Origin: Wolfiporia cocos
Lineage: Eukaryota; Basidiomycota; Agaricomycetes; Polyporales; Phaeolaceae
Reading direction: 5' to 3'
Length of the DNA: 64,000 nt
Assembly: GCA_029448655.1 (NCBI GenBank)
Contig: JACCLO010000007.1
Coordinates: 558,001-622,000 of the forward strand
The notes beneath the pieces are model-generated. The model was given only the letters and a program-made list of their open reading frames with translations, had not been told where the DNA came from and did not search any database. A program made the translations under genes and the position numbers. Shown here piece after piece: positions 22,803 to 34,754 of the stretch. The first letter of the stretch is position 1; each line of letters starts with the position of its first letter.

Positions 22803-23964
22803 GCTGGCCTCACGCGTGCGCTGGGCGACTGCACGCTGCGGACGCGAGCTGCAGAAGCTGGGCAGTTCACCCGCGGGCGCCAGCGCGGGCCCTTCCTTGC
22901 GACGTGTGCGAGGACACCCCGAGCCCGAGTCGTTGCGCACGGTACGATGGACGACGCCGGCGAGTGCCCGCGGCGTCTCGGCGGCTGCTACGCATCGATA
23001 GCCCCCACGTGCTCGTCGCACGCGCCCACGTGTCGCTCGATTCGTAACGACCAGCGTGCACGCACATCAGATGTGAACTGACATACACAACATCCCGCGC
23101 ACGCTGCTAAGTATAGTCGGAGGTGTGCCGCGACCGCCCTCGGCCTTGTCCCTGGCCCTTGCGCCTACCCTCCGTCCTTTGCCGGACAGGGACGCGCGAA
23201 CCAGAACAGCTGCGCGAGCCCGCACCCTGAGCGGGCCGAGCATCGCATGCAATCCACCTGCGCGCTGCCATCTCAGGCAATCCATTTCCATCGCAAGCAA
23301 TTCACCTGCGTGCGCGCGCGGTGGCGGCGCGTGCGGAGCCCCCAATAGCCAAGCGAGCTCGCGTCCGTGTCCGCAGGGGCATGCCGGCATTGCCTTCCCT
23401 GGCGCTCCACGCTCGCCTTTCCGGCGCGGGTATTTCCCTCTTGATTACACCCGTGCACGGCTGACAGCACCTGCACGATCATTGACTAATCGCCAGGGTT
23501 CGCACCCACCGCAGCTCCCACCCCGCCTTCAATGCAGCACGCGGAGGCGATGCGTCCCCGTCAAATCCGCTTGGCCTCGCGCCACATTTGGGCTCAGGCT
23601 CCGGCGTGTGTGGCCGCGGCGACAGATCTGCATCTGCGCCGCTGCGGTGTCCGCCACCGCCAGCGCCGCCAAGGAGCGTCGGCACATTGGCGCGCCGAAC
23701 GGGTAAGTATTAAATTCGGAATCACCTGCTTGTGCACGGCTGCCGCGTCCGACTGCACGCGCGTTGGCGTCGGTGGGCGCCATGATGCTACAATCGAGTG
23801 TTGATATTGATCATTGATTAATGGCTCCGGACGATCGTCGCGCGCACGCGCTGCCTCCCCGCTTCTAGCAGGCCGCTGCGCGTATCCGCCTCATCGCTAC
23901 CTTCCACTCGGTGCTGGCTCCAGTGAAGAGTGCGGGAGCGACGGCTGACCCCGTGCGCCATCAC

Positions 23965-24575
23965 AGTTCGCTGCAATGTTTAAGAAATTCGTGTACAAAT
24001 CGGTAAATATATGGTTGCTTGGCACTGCATTTCGAGAATTTGGTCTTCGTACCCCAGTTACTTTCTCTGATAGATCATTGACTCCAGTTGTAGTGAGTAA
24101 TGTATCTGATAGCTCTGGAACTATCCACTCGCTGTTTGTGGGATCTCTGCTTCCGCTACTAGGGCGGGTGAGTGTCAGTCACTTTGAATGCAATGAGCAC
24201 TGACAACGACAACAAATTGTATGATTGCCTCCTGAGTCTTCATAGGCTGGCATGATGAAGTCTGTCAGGTGAAGCTGATCAGCGTGGATTACTGTTGGTA
24301 TTCAGTCGAGGATGCAACAAACATTTCTTTTGTAGTTGTGCCTCATCTACAATTATTGAACTGCGTGGTTTATGTCTCGACACCTTTGTGGCTATGCGAC
24401 TGCCATTGCATCGAAGAGCCTCATTCGGCATTTCACTATACGATCTGTATAGTACATTATTCAATCATATACACTATCCAGAATGTCAATTGAAAGTCCA
24501 ATAGGCAAATTGAATGAATCCGCAGTTACCATATACCATGTGCTGGGCCGTATGTATATGGCTAGCGCATCACCG
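23965..24575. other. 611-bp AT-rich insertion in copy B flanked by a 12-bp direct repeat
   Basis: Copy A is continuous here (GTGCGCCATCAC occurs once, near 13330). In copy B the same 12 bases occur at 23953-23964 and again at 24576-24587, with 611 bases of clearly AT-richer sequence between them. This is the pattern of an insertion with a target-site duplication. No ORF, terminal inverted repeat or long terminal repeat was recognised inside, so the class of element is unknown. Confidence 0.75.
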
Positions 24576-27500
24576 GTGCGCCATCACGATTCATATCGCC
24601 ACAACACTACACGGCCGCCGCGCTCAGCGTGTCGCCGGCTCCTGCAACGCGCACCGCCGCGACGCGACGCGGGCTTCGTGCGGACATGCCTGTATATAGC
24701 ACCCTCGTCGCGATCAGTGCACAGCATGCCGGCCCCGCGCTTCGCCGCTCGGGTTTCGCGGCATGCCCACGGGCGATGGATGTGCCCGCCGTGCACCGCA
24801 ATCAGCTGGGCACCGCACGCGCGCAGCTGCATGGCGCGTGAAAGCGTGGGGCGCGATTTACGTGTACGTCGGTCAGCTGCCCGCATCGGCGTTCTCGGAG
24901 GACGATAGACGATTATATTGATGACCGTTGGCGTCGGTGCTCGTCTGCTCGTGACGGCACGGCGCGATATCCATCAGACACACATGAACCGAACTGGTGT
25001 GGGCCGCACACCAGCATCGGTCTCGCCCGCACCGCCTGCAACCCCTGCCACTAACCCCCGATTGTGCATTCCGCCTCGGGCGTACCTTCAGGGCCGACCC
25101 CGACCCAGGCGATGGTCCACTTCCTTCCAGCCTGCGGACACGCGCGCACCTGCACAGCATGCTCCGGCCGCGCTTCCATTTCCCTCTCTCAAACTTCCGC
25201 CGGAGGTCGGGCTCGTGTGAGTCGCGTTGCGCGCAGGATCAACCTCTAAGTCTTCGGTGAGGCGGCGCGCGGTGCCTTGGCAGCATACGGTGCCCCCTCT
25301 GGCGCCGCCGAAGTGCGTCTAGCCGCCGTCTGGTCGACGGCAGGCCCCTGAGGCTGCCAATACGACCGGCGTACCGGCTGACTCGACGCTCGCGTGTGCG
25401 GTGCACACTAAGCTTCGTGCGCGAGATCCGTGTCCTTCGTCCATTCGGATTCGGTGCAGAATCATGCGCGAACCCACCCCCGGGACCGGTCCAGGGAGCG
25501 CGTCGCGCGGTGTGGCATGCGCCACACCGCCTTCCGCAGCACTCTTCGCGTCCGTGTCCCGCTCGCACGGCAGTCTCCTGCACGCCGATCCTGTACACAC
25601 CCTTACTCATCCAGCGCGCAGATTCGTCGCCAAGACGTGCCCGCGCGGCCAGGGCTTGTCTTGCGCACGCACTGCGTGACGAAGGCTCGCGCTGACGTAA
25701 CTGCCACCGCCACACCGTCCCGTTCCTCGCTGCGGCTCTCTTCCTCCGCCGCGACTCTCTGCAGGACCCTGGTGCTTTCGATGCAGTGTTTGTGGCCGAG
25801 GGGACAGCCCGCGATGGCATTCTGGACGCTTCCGGAAGGCGCGCGCACTGTGGCGCGCAGGGCGCTTCGGTTGACGCTGCCGCGACACACCCACCCCCAG
25901 GCGATTATGCCCATATACGCACCGCTTCGCGTGCGGGGCGGTGCCCACGACGCTTCTCATTCACTTCCGCGTCGTCACGCTCAATCTTGCCCCGGGATCT
26001 CGCCGTGTCATCCCGCCGTGACATCCCCCCGGACTCGCTGCATGATCCTTCCGTGGTGCACAGTGACGTCGCATGATGACGCGTACCGCGCGCAGTGCTG
26101 GTGTGTCGCGTCGTGCTCCCGCGGTGAAGGCGGTGGAGCGGGTGTGGCGCGGCGCGGCGCGTGTGGCTATTGCCCCCGCTAACGAGGTTCCGCCGAGATG
26201 AGCTGCTGCGCGCGTGCGCCGTGAGTTTGGCGTCACATCTACAGCACGAGCCTGTTGCGGCTGCTCGTTTTCAGGCCCAGCGTGAATTACACCTCAGGCC
26301 CGCCCTGCTCAGGAGTGCGTGGCAGCGATTGTCCGCGGCCCATTGGCCGACCAACGTTCGAGTCGCGCTGTAGTGCGCCGGTTGCGCGTGCGTGCTCCGT
26401 CGGATCATTATTACTTGAAGATCGTTCCGGGGTTGCATCGTCCGCAACACGATTGTGCACACGATTTGGGGTGCACGCGGCAAAGGAAGGAGGGGCGGAA
26501 GCACGCGCGACGCGCGCCTGTCATGCGCGGGCCTGCTGAGGCAGACGCAGCGCACAGGGGCTTTGTGGCATGTGCGTGCTGCGTGGCATACGCCGTGAGC
26601 TGGACGTTGGTCACGACCTGCCCTGTGCCTCGCCTGCCGTTTCACGACCCGCGCAGGCGCCGGCGCTCATCGCCCATCGCAGCGTTGTGGGGCGTTCCTG
26701 GCCCGGGGCGCGCGCGTACGGCTTGGCGGGGGAGCTACTGCGCCACAACGGCCGCTGTTGCCCGATACGGATGTGCGGTTTTCGCGCGGCCGTATTAGAC
26801 AGCGTGTTTCTCAGGTGCACCCTTCCGCCGGTCCACGCACCGGATGGTGCCCCGCGGGGCAGCGGCGGACGCGTTGGCACTTGCGGCAGGGGCGACGCGG
26901 TGTGGTGTGTCCGCCGCGCAATTCCAGACCAGACCAGGGCCCGCGCGGTGTGCCTCGTGGCTGGCCCTGGAATGGAGGAAGCAGCTGGGCGCTGGATGAG
27001 TCGGTGCGTGGGCTTGGGGTGCCGCGGGCTCTCAGGCCCTCAGGTACCCAGCCTGATTGAGCTGCGTGCGCTCCTGGCTATCCGCGGCCGCTCTTGGGAG
27101 TGGCTGATAGCTGCAGGCGCGCATAGCCATATAGGAAGGGGCGTTATGGCGCGCATGCCACATAGCGATAGCGTTGAGATACACGTACGGCATCAGAACT
27201 CGAGCACATGTACTCAACGTACCCGGTGCATCACGGCGGGCTCACTCTCGTGTCTGCCGTCGCTTGCAATACGCGAACGGCCGCGCAGAAGCATGCACGG
27301 ACACGGACATGTGCTAGCTCTCTAAGGCGACGGCCAGCCCGCTCCGCGCGCCCGTCTGTGCGCCTGGGCAGTCAGATGACTGCCCGCTATGGCCGCACCG
27401 CTGCGTTTCACGCCTGCCCCGTTAAGGGGCACTAGCGCAGCGCCCGATCAACGACAAGCTCGCTATGCCTGCAACTGCAGCCTCGACGTTCGATTCCGAT

Positions 27501-30114
27501 CATACCATCACCTGCAGCTAGAAGCAGCAGCGCTGCCGAGATATCAGCTTCTTTCATTAGCGCGAGGCCCGCGAACCTTCACGCAGGCCTCTGCGCAGTC
27601 GGGCGTGATCGAAGCTCGGGGTGCGACAACGTTCACCCATCCCGCGTGCGTCGTGATAGCTAGTCGGATGCGCCTTCCCTGCATCGACCCGCTCCGCACG
27701 GCGCTGTCGCGACAGCCGGCGCGGCCCTCTTGTGGCTGACGCATGCGTGGATGACGATCGTTGCTTAACATAGATCACATGTGGCGTGGTGTCGCCCGAC
27801 GAAGTTACCAATCGCCAAGGTCCGCAGGCAGCTGGTGCAGAGCAGACGCCCGGGCGGCACCCACGCTCGCCGGACCGCGGAACGGGATGGGTCTCTGCTG
27901 GGCCGCTCGAGGGCCAATCGGATGGAGGGCGGCCGTAGCCGGGGGATTCGTTCTTGCACACCTTCCACATTGGGTCCAGTACACCTTCGTGCGCACGCGT
28001 CGGCCATCGCAACGGCAACCGATTTGCAATATGCACTCCTTGCCAGCCTCCCAGACCGTACTCCCGCTCCCTGTGGGATATCCATCTGCCCCAGAGAGCT
28101 GTGGCTGTGCCTAATCGGATAACCCACCTACTTGGTCAGCACGCTGTCATACCTTCCTATCGGACTTGCAGAGACGAAACAGATCGTAGCGCGTCTGACT
28201 GCTGACGGCCCCTGACGGATGCGTTTGCAGCGAATTCGGAATACGAACACAACACCACGGCGTATTAGGCCGCCCGCTATAGCGCTGACCGCCGCCCGCT
28301 GACTCCAAGCCCGAGGCGCGCCTCAGGGGCGCTCCGTCGACCAACCAGTTCACAGCCAATCGCAGGCGCCCCGGGGGGGGGTGAGCGGATTGATTGCCCG
28401 CCGCGCCGCCCCAACGGCCAAGGCTGCAGCTGCCCAAGACCTGTGCAACGGATCCCAGCCCGGGATTGGCTTGCCCGGCCGCGATCGAGACCACGCAGCC
28501 GATCGGGCCCGTCCGCCGCCGGCGCTGGTACTGCGCGCGCGTTGTGGCGGCCACACGTACAGGAGCCAGGCACGCTGAGCCCACATCGCCGCGACGCGAC
28601 AGGCCCATCAGCGCTTCCCGTCGCCGCGCGCCGAGCCAGAGCCTCCGGGACCGTGAGGCGCCTCGCATGCATGCCTAGAATGGCCCGCATGTGGCGCACC
28701 AAGCTGCAGAGCCGCGTCCGGAGCCGGAGCGGCCCAGTGGTGAGCAGACGCCGGTCGCCCGCGTGCCTAGAGCTGGTGACAGCACTGTCAGCAGTCCGCG
28801 GGGGCAGACGGGAGAACGGGGGACACACCGGCTATTCGGAACCTGCAAGGTTTGGGACGATGTCCATTGATCCTACGAGGTTCTGCCGTGGGCGGTGTCG
28901 TCAAATATAGCTTCAAAGGGAGACTATGTGCTCGAGCTCCACATACCTGCGGCTGATCCGGCTGCGCTGTAGGCTCGGAAGCAATCTGCCAGAGCCATGG
29001 GATGCATATTCCGTATCGTCGCAGCAGAGTTCTGTCCATCAAGGGCGCGGACGTTGTGGCGCATACGTGGCAGCGTGACAGAGAGCCATGCTGAGGACGA
29101 CAACGAGGGCACCTGCAGTGCGAGAACGACGCATGGGAGGCTCGTGTCTGGGCGCTTCCGATCTTTCTGAATGAATGTATTAGCAATACGGCATATGGGC
29201 GCGACACCCCGCTCGCATTGTCCGGCGCCGGGCGCATGCTTGCGCGCGCTTCGAAGATGATAAAACAGGAAGCAGAGAGGATCATATCGCAATGCAGTGC
29301 CGGCCGCTTACGATCCCCGCTTGTAGCCAAGGTCCGATCGCGCTGCGAGATCCACAACGAGCTCTGAAACAGCGCACATACAAGGTAAAAAAAACATTTG
29401 CAGCGTCATAGATTTGAGATGAGCCATTTTACGGACGGGCACACACCAAATTGTCCGTCGCATCCTGACGGTCGCTGAGTGGCGCTCGAGTACTTCATGG
29501 CGTCAATTGAGGTCACACGACCGGACAACGCTTTCCGGTTCGCCTGATGTATAGCCGTACATGTCAATGGCTGGTTAGAATCTTGCGCTTCAGTGAATGG
29601 CGGAATCAAATTTCCCTGATGTAAATAGACTTCAGATCCTCTCGAATCGTGCATGGCGAAATTTTTTGTACGATCAGATCTGCAAAGTGGTGTACTGCTG
29701 CTTTTGAACAGAGCGCTCCGCATGGTGCGGAGACGGACGGTTTCGCAATAGCTGTCGCGCTGGCGCCTGAGCTGATGACGAGCGGTAGGCCGGTGGAATC
29801 TTAGCTAAGACTCCCCCAGAATGCAAGGTGGTACCGAGACGTCAGCATGGAAATTTGAGTTTCATTTGTGGCAATCGATCATGCACGCTACCAAGGCAAA
29901 TTGGAGTCGCCGCGCTGACGGCGGGGTGCGTGAGCGTGCGCTACCTGCATCGGTGACTAGGTGCAAAAACTCAACGGCTTAGTGAGCATGAACTTCCCTG
30001 TCATTCATGAACGTTGGTAAATCAATCGAGCTCATGTCGACCAATGGCTGCCCTGAAATTGAGAAGAACATCGGTGGAGAAGATGATTAAACCTAACGTA
30101 TTCCTGTAAATTAT

Positions 30115-30258
30115 CAGGCTGACATTGGTAGAGCGGAAAGTGGTATCCCGCAGTACCCACAACTGTCCCGAAACCTCCGCCACTCGGCCTGTAAGGTGAT
30201 AATACTTCCGTTTCTGCGTATCAAAGGCCGGTAACCGGAACAATTTTGTAGCTGTTGC
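30115..30258 (-). other. Possible exon kept open in both duplicate copies (copy B)
   Basis: Partner of 18422-18565; the frame includes TKLFRLPAFDTQKRKYYHL and SGQLWVLR. Open reading over 48 codons in two otherwise indel-ridden copies suggests recent coding constraint. No family was recognised and no complete gene could be built around it. Confidence 0.35.
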
Positions 30259-32205
30259 GATCCTGGCAGAACAAGACTGCGGGTCTATCTGTAGAATGGA
30301 TCAATATTCGATCTAACCGATCAAACAGCCCACCGTGCAGGGTCCTTGCTCCGCAACCCAAGGCGTTCCGTAAGCTATGGATCAAATATTTGTGCCGCCT
30401 GGAACATCTCTTCACGCTTCTATTGTGCTCGAGGCTCACCGCAACCGTTTTGTTTCATGTCCCAAGTCCGCCGTGCAACCGTGCACCGACCGGTCGCGGC
30501 GACTCCATCTCTGCCGTAAGTGCTGCAAGAATGGCGCGCGCGTTCCACCGGCTGAAGCGGAGTCCTATTTCGCCAGATCGCGCTAGAATGTCGAACTGTG
30601 GTGCCGTATGTAGAAAGTAATGCCTGATAGGGGAGAGATTTGCTGCTTCGCCGCCCCGCTTAAATTTGCATGAGCGCAACCTGTCAGCTTGGCACGGGGC
30701 TGAAGTGCGCCGCGCCAGAGAAAAGCAACAAAACTAGAAGATGCAGAGTATCGCGAAGACGATGCACCTCGCTGTCCATCAGCGTCGTGGAGACGTTAAT
30801 GGAGTATGTTTGAGAGTTTTCAGCGGCAAATGATTTTCCGGAAGAATATTTCTATTGATATCGACGAACAATTGAATTCATATAATAAACAAAACATCGC
30901 TGATTGACGTTACTGGAGAACATGAACCCTTTGCTGCACTTGTGTACGGAGTCATTTTGCTTGTACTGTGGTGTAGCAAGTCGAGCTGCCATTGCCCCAT
31001 CTTCTGGACTTCATGGTCGGGCAATCACAGCTCTCCGAAATTGATCGGAGCACTGCGGGATCATGGTCTTGTGCCCAGGGGCACCCGTGCACGTTCAAAG
31101 CAACCGCTGCATCATGTTCAGACCTGTCAACGACCATATCAGACATCCAACGTCACTTACCATGGGGCCCCAGAATCAATTGTCATCTGGCAGACATTTG
31201 GTCTGGAAGCTATCCATCGATCACCGTGATACGTCGGAGGACAAATGGAGTCCGCATGCTGGACGCCACCATAGTCAATCCAACCGAGCCCGTGATACTG
31301 CCTCTACCCACGAGGCAACGCGTGTCCCTCTTGTCGACGGGCAGCGCAGGTCCTCCTTCCCCGCCGGTGGAGCTTCTGCGCTTAGCCGGGAGTCCCTGGA
31401 TTGATGAGAATCTGATCCTGCAGCTCGCGATGCGTTGTGCTGTCGCGGTTCACGTAGTCGCTTCTCTTCCATTGTGTGGAACGCAACAGAACTTCCACAG
31501 CCGGTAACTTCTGGCCTGAGCGCTGTGTGCCGGAATGTCAGTATTATTGCTGAGACTGCTGAAACCGAATCGCCGTGCGCCTATCGAGTGCAAGTCTGAT
31601 GCTGTCAAATAACGGTAAAATAAATCATGTATCTTGCGGGTTGTGAGAGTTCGGAAAGCAGAAAGCGAATACATGCCACGCTTCAATGGAAGCTGGGAGG
31701 CACCCGGCTCTAAAGATCCAAACGTCCACGGCAGTGAATGACCAGGAAGTCTGATCAAAAGAGCAACTTTTGGAAGCAGTAACAGAGGTCTTCTCATTTA
31801 AGCCCTTGTCCGACACATCCAGAACAAGTGATTGTCAGGCACAACACAGCAAGTCAACTAGTAAATAAGGCGTGTACGGCAGATGCGATCTCCAATAGTA
31901 CAGAATTCAAGCCACATTCCACACTTTAGCAACGGCTATGGCAAGCGTTCTGCTCGTCATAGCTAATTAACCTATTATGAAATCACAACCGCTCTCTACA
32001 TAGAGACAACGTCTCCGCCACAGGGACGAATTGTGAGTCGGACTACCAGATCCAACTTCACAGGTCACAGCCTGAAGGCCAGTCAAATGATATAGCAGGA
32101 TATGGGCACGAGCATAGAGGAGGTCGATTGATAGGACGCACGAACAATGTCGGCCGCTTGTGGTGTGGCCGTAGCGTGAGTTCACGCGTGAAACAGCGGC
32201 AGCAA

Positions 32206-33220
32206 TCACCGCACAAACAGCCGCTTGCTCCTGAGGGGACGTGCGGCGCCGACTCGTCCCGTCTCTTGTTGGTACATCCTATAGGCTTCGCGCAAGTGAT
32301 CAGGGGAAAGCGGTCCTTGCTCGCCACGGCGTTCTTGGACGGCCCGGGCTGTAGCGTTGAGATAGGCATGAACGCCGGAGTCTGGCAGGGTTGGACGAGA
32401 CAGACACACCTTTCTCGACTATCTCTCCGACGAAAACTTTCGCAAATCCGGCAACGATTTGCGCTACGGGTTGCGAGACCTGTTGTCCAAGCGACTGCTG
32501 TATGACCTGACGAAAGGATATAGTATGAGACGTAATAGCATTTGTAGAATGAGCATCACCTTGCGCACGGCCGACTTCGGCAGTGCGTGCCGTCGATAAG
32601 CTTCAAAGCGATCGTACTGCGCATTGCTGAAGTTGTCCATGAGAACTCTGGGATGCATACATATAAGCCCGACCGGATGAGGATTCGTGAAAAATGCAAG
32701 CGCACTTGAGATTGTCTTTCGACTGGCTTTGGAAAGACAACTGCGCCGAATAGTCATCATCCGCCATTGCAGGTAATATTTCGTCGTCCCCCTCTCCATC
32801 TTCATCCGCCCCGGGCTGCACTGTCCCCACGGGTCGCGGTACAGTGGGGTCACCTACAGGGCCGTCCGTTACAGTGGCCCCGGGCAAGCTAAGCACAGTG
32901 CCATCCTCCGAATTCAACGTGACCTGCTCTGAGGTGCTTCCTCCTCCATTGTTCGCTCCCGAACCTCCGCCTGAAAACATACCAGATGCAGCAAGCGTAC
33001 TAGCGGGGACATTGTGCCACTGCAACTCTGTCGGCTGGCTCGAGCCTGGTTGTGGAGACTGTGCAGGCGGTCGCGGTGAGCTTGCGGCGGATGCAGCGTT
33101 CCCCGCCGCTGCTTTGGGTTTCCTGCCTCGCTTGGCACCAGTACCTCTTCCTGGATTTCCCCCTCTGCCTGGTTGGGCTTGAATAAATGGCCGTTCTTGA
33201 GCTGGATATGGGGCGGACAT
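32206..33220 (-). CDS. TAF11: TFIID subunit TAF11 (TAFII28 histone-fold protein)
   Basis: Model: complement(join(32206..32348, 32410..32506, 32560..32647, 32706..33220)), 280 aa, GT-AG introns. TAF11 pairs with TAF13 through its histone fold inside TFIID and takes part in RNA polymerase II promoter recognition. The first 170 residues are Gly/Pro/Ser-rich and disordered with an acidic patch (DEDGEGDDEILP). The histone fold covers about 175-255: NAQYDRFEAYRRHALPKSAV, then QVSQPVAQIVAGFAKVFVGE, then GPLSPDHLREAYRMYQQ. These are the three blocks conserved from yeast to human. The chosen Met (33218-33220) starts a frame without upstream competition. It sits at the right end of duplicated copy B; a dead copy lies at 19755-20654. 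Confidence 0.92.
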
Positions 33221-34307
33221 GGTAGCTGTGGCTTTCACAGTAATGCACGAGATTGTGATTTGTCCAGCTACCACTAGTCACTATTTAGGCCTGATTATCG
33301 CAACAGATCATCCGACCTGGGAGGTTCTAGCTTGCAAGCTCTTCGAGTGAATGCCTAGTCAAAGCATAAGATGGAAAGACGGGCGTCTAACTCGAGAACT
33401 CGACAAGCGCTAGTACTGCCGCTGCTCGGAGCGCCGGTATGTTTATTTTTCCTAAGAACAGTATCACCTCTATGTTGAACTTATACAGCACTTCACCGTG
33501 CATCACTGTATGCTCACCATCATGCGAGGGCCTTGGGTAGCCCATTTCGCATTTGCATCTACATGATATGTCATGCTCATTCGATCGACACACAAGAAGC
33601 CCTTGTCCCTTTGATGTTTCTCTTCCCGCCCATTGTTTCCTGCAGTTATTATAGAAACATTTGATAAGCCTTCCCTGGTCCTATGGAGCGCGTTCCACCC
33701 CTCCACCCAAAATCGTTTCCCTTTCTGTCCTCGGTTTATTTTCTGCGCCTTGCGCGTTCATTTCCTACGCCCGCCGCATTTGCCTTTTCCGTCATCTGTT
33801 CATTCCCTGCCCCCCGCGTTCAAACGTTCATGCCCTGCGCCCTCCAAATTTTCCCTCTCTGCCCTCGATTTATTCCTGCCCCCCCCCTCCCCGCGGAGCC
33901 TTTTCTGGCCGCGGTCCATCCCCGGCGGCATCGTCCTCAGCGTATTGGTTCGGGCGCGTTTCGCTCTGGCCGCACCGCGAGCATGTGTGCATGTGGCGTC
34001 CCTGCTCGCCCTTGTTCTGGCAATGCCAGGCGGAGACATGCGCATCCGTCGCATCGAACAGGGCGTGTGTCTCGTTCAGGCTGTGCGCAAACGAACCGTG
34101 CCGCGAGCACACGCATTTGTGGCGTTCCTGCTCGCTGGCACTGCCAGTACACTCGCAGGGGGACGGCGTCGGCCGCCCTCGGCGTTGGCCGAGGACCGCA
34201 TACCCCCCTCTTTCGCCCATGCAATGCTTGGGTGAAATGCGGCAGCATGCACGTACGGTTCAATACATGAATTGCTGAACGTTCCCCGGTGGACTGGGCC
34301 ATTTTAG

Positions 34308-34345
34308 CTGCCACAACTTTTACCCATGCGGGTAAAATGTGGCAG
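34308..34345. repeat. Hairpin-forming inverted repeat
   Basis: Arms CTGCCACA..TTTTACCC (34308-34325, with a two-base AC bulge) and GGGTAAAATGTGGCAG (34330-34345) pair fully around an ATGC loop. The right arm and what follows (GTTGCTGAA, GTGGACCGGGCCA) repeat, with changes, a unit that begins at 34229 (GGGTGAAATGCGGCAGC, ATTGCTGAAC, GGTGGACTGGGCCA). The hairpin is therefore embedded in a degenerate tandem duplication of about 100 bp. Confidence 0.8.
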
Positions 34346-34439
34346 CGTTGCTGAAGGCTGCCCAGTGGACCGGGCCACTTCAAGCCAAATATGATTAGAT
34401 GTCCCTCTAATGTGTAGTCTCGAGATCATGCAAGGCACG

Positions 34440-34754
34440 TTACATAATCATGCAGACATTGATGATGAACTTTGCATACACCTCCTTGACAAAATAGGTC
34501 AAGGTGTAGCCGGGCTTGTTTTCGATCATCAATGTCTCTTCATCGTTCTTCTCAATTACGATTCCCCAGTGAGAAGAGACTCGTCTTGTGTACCCTAACT
34601 GACTCCGCATCTTTCGCAGAGCGATGTCCGCCATCTCTGCTTTTGTGCGCAATATCTTCGGGATTTCGGCATCGTCGGTACTGACGACGCAACCAGAACA
34701 GGCGCTATACGCCCACTCGCGGAGGTCAGCACCGAGGTCCACAGCTAATTCCAC
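34440..34754 (-). other. Isolated 104-codon open frame, possibly an exon
   Basis: The translation is balanced rather than Arg-rich (for example LGADLREWAYSACSGCVVST and SSHWGIVIEKNDEETLMIEN), so it may be real coding sequence or a gene remnant. No family motif was recognised, and I found no joining exon with matching phase. Confidence 0.2.

Larger units (their letters stand above)
22803..33225. repeat. Segmental duplication copy B
   Basis: This is the direct-orientation partner of 12352-20655, in the same order throughout. It holds the intact TAF11 at its right end. It is longer than copy A because of extra sequence at 23965-24575 (611 bp), near 26220-26650 (about 0.4 kb) and near 30805-30985 (about 0.2 kb), plus many small differences. 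Left of 22803 and right of about 33225 the similarity to copy A stops. The GC-rich part runs from 22803 to about 29300. The tail to 32200 is of ordinary composition and has no confident gene apart from TAF11. Confidence 0.93.

Noticed and set aside
22677..28900. Long ORFs in the GC-rich part of copy B
   Set aside because: Same argument as for copy A; the frames are not shared between the copies.
33870..34220. Minus-strand frame with a repeated Cys/His-containing pattern (CECTGSASEQERH and HCQNKGEQGRH)
   Set aside because: The pattern comes from a degenerate DNA repeat; metal-ligand spacing is not kept and no gene structure surrounds it.
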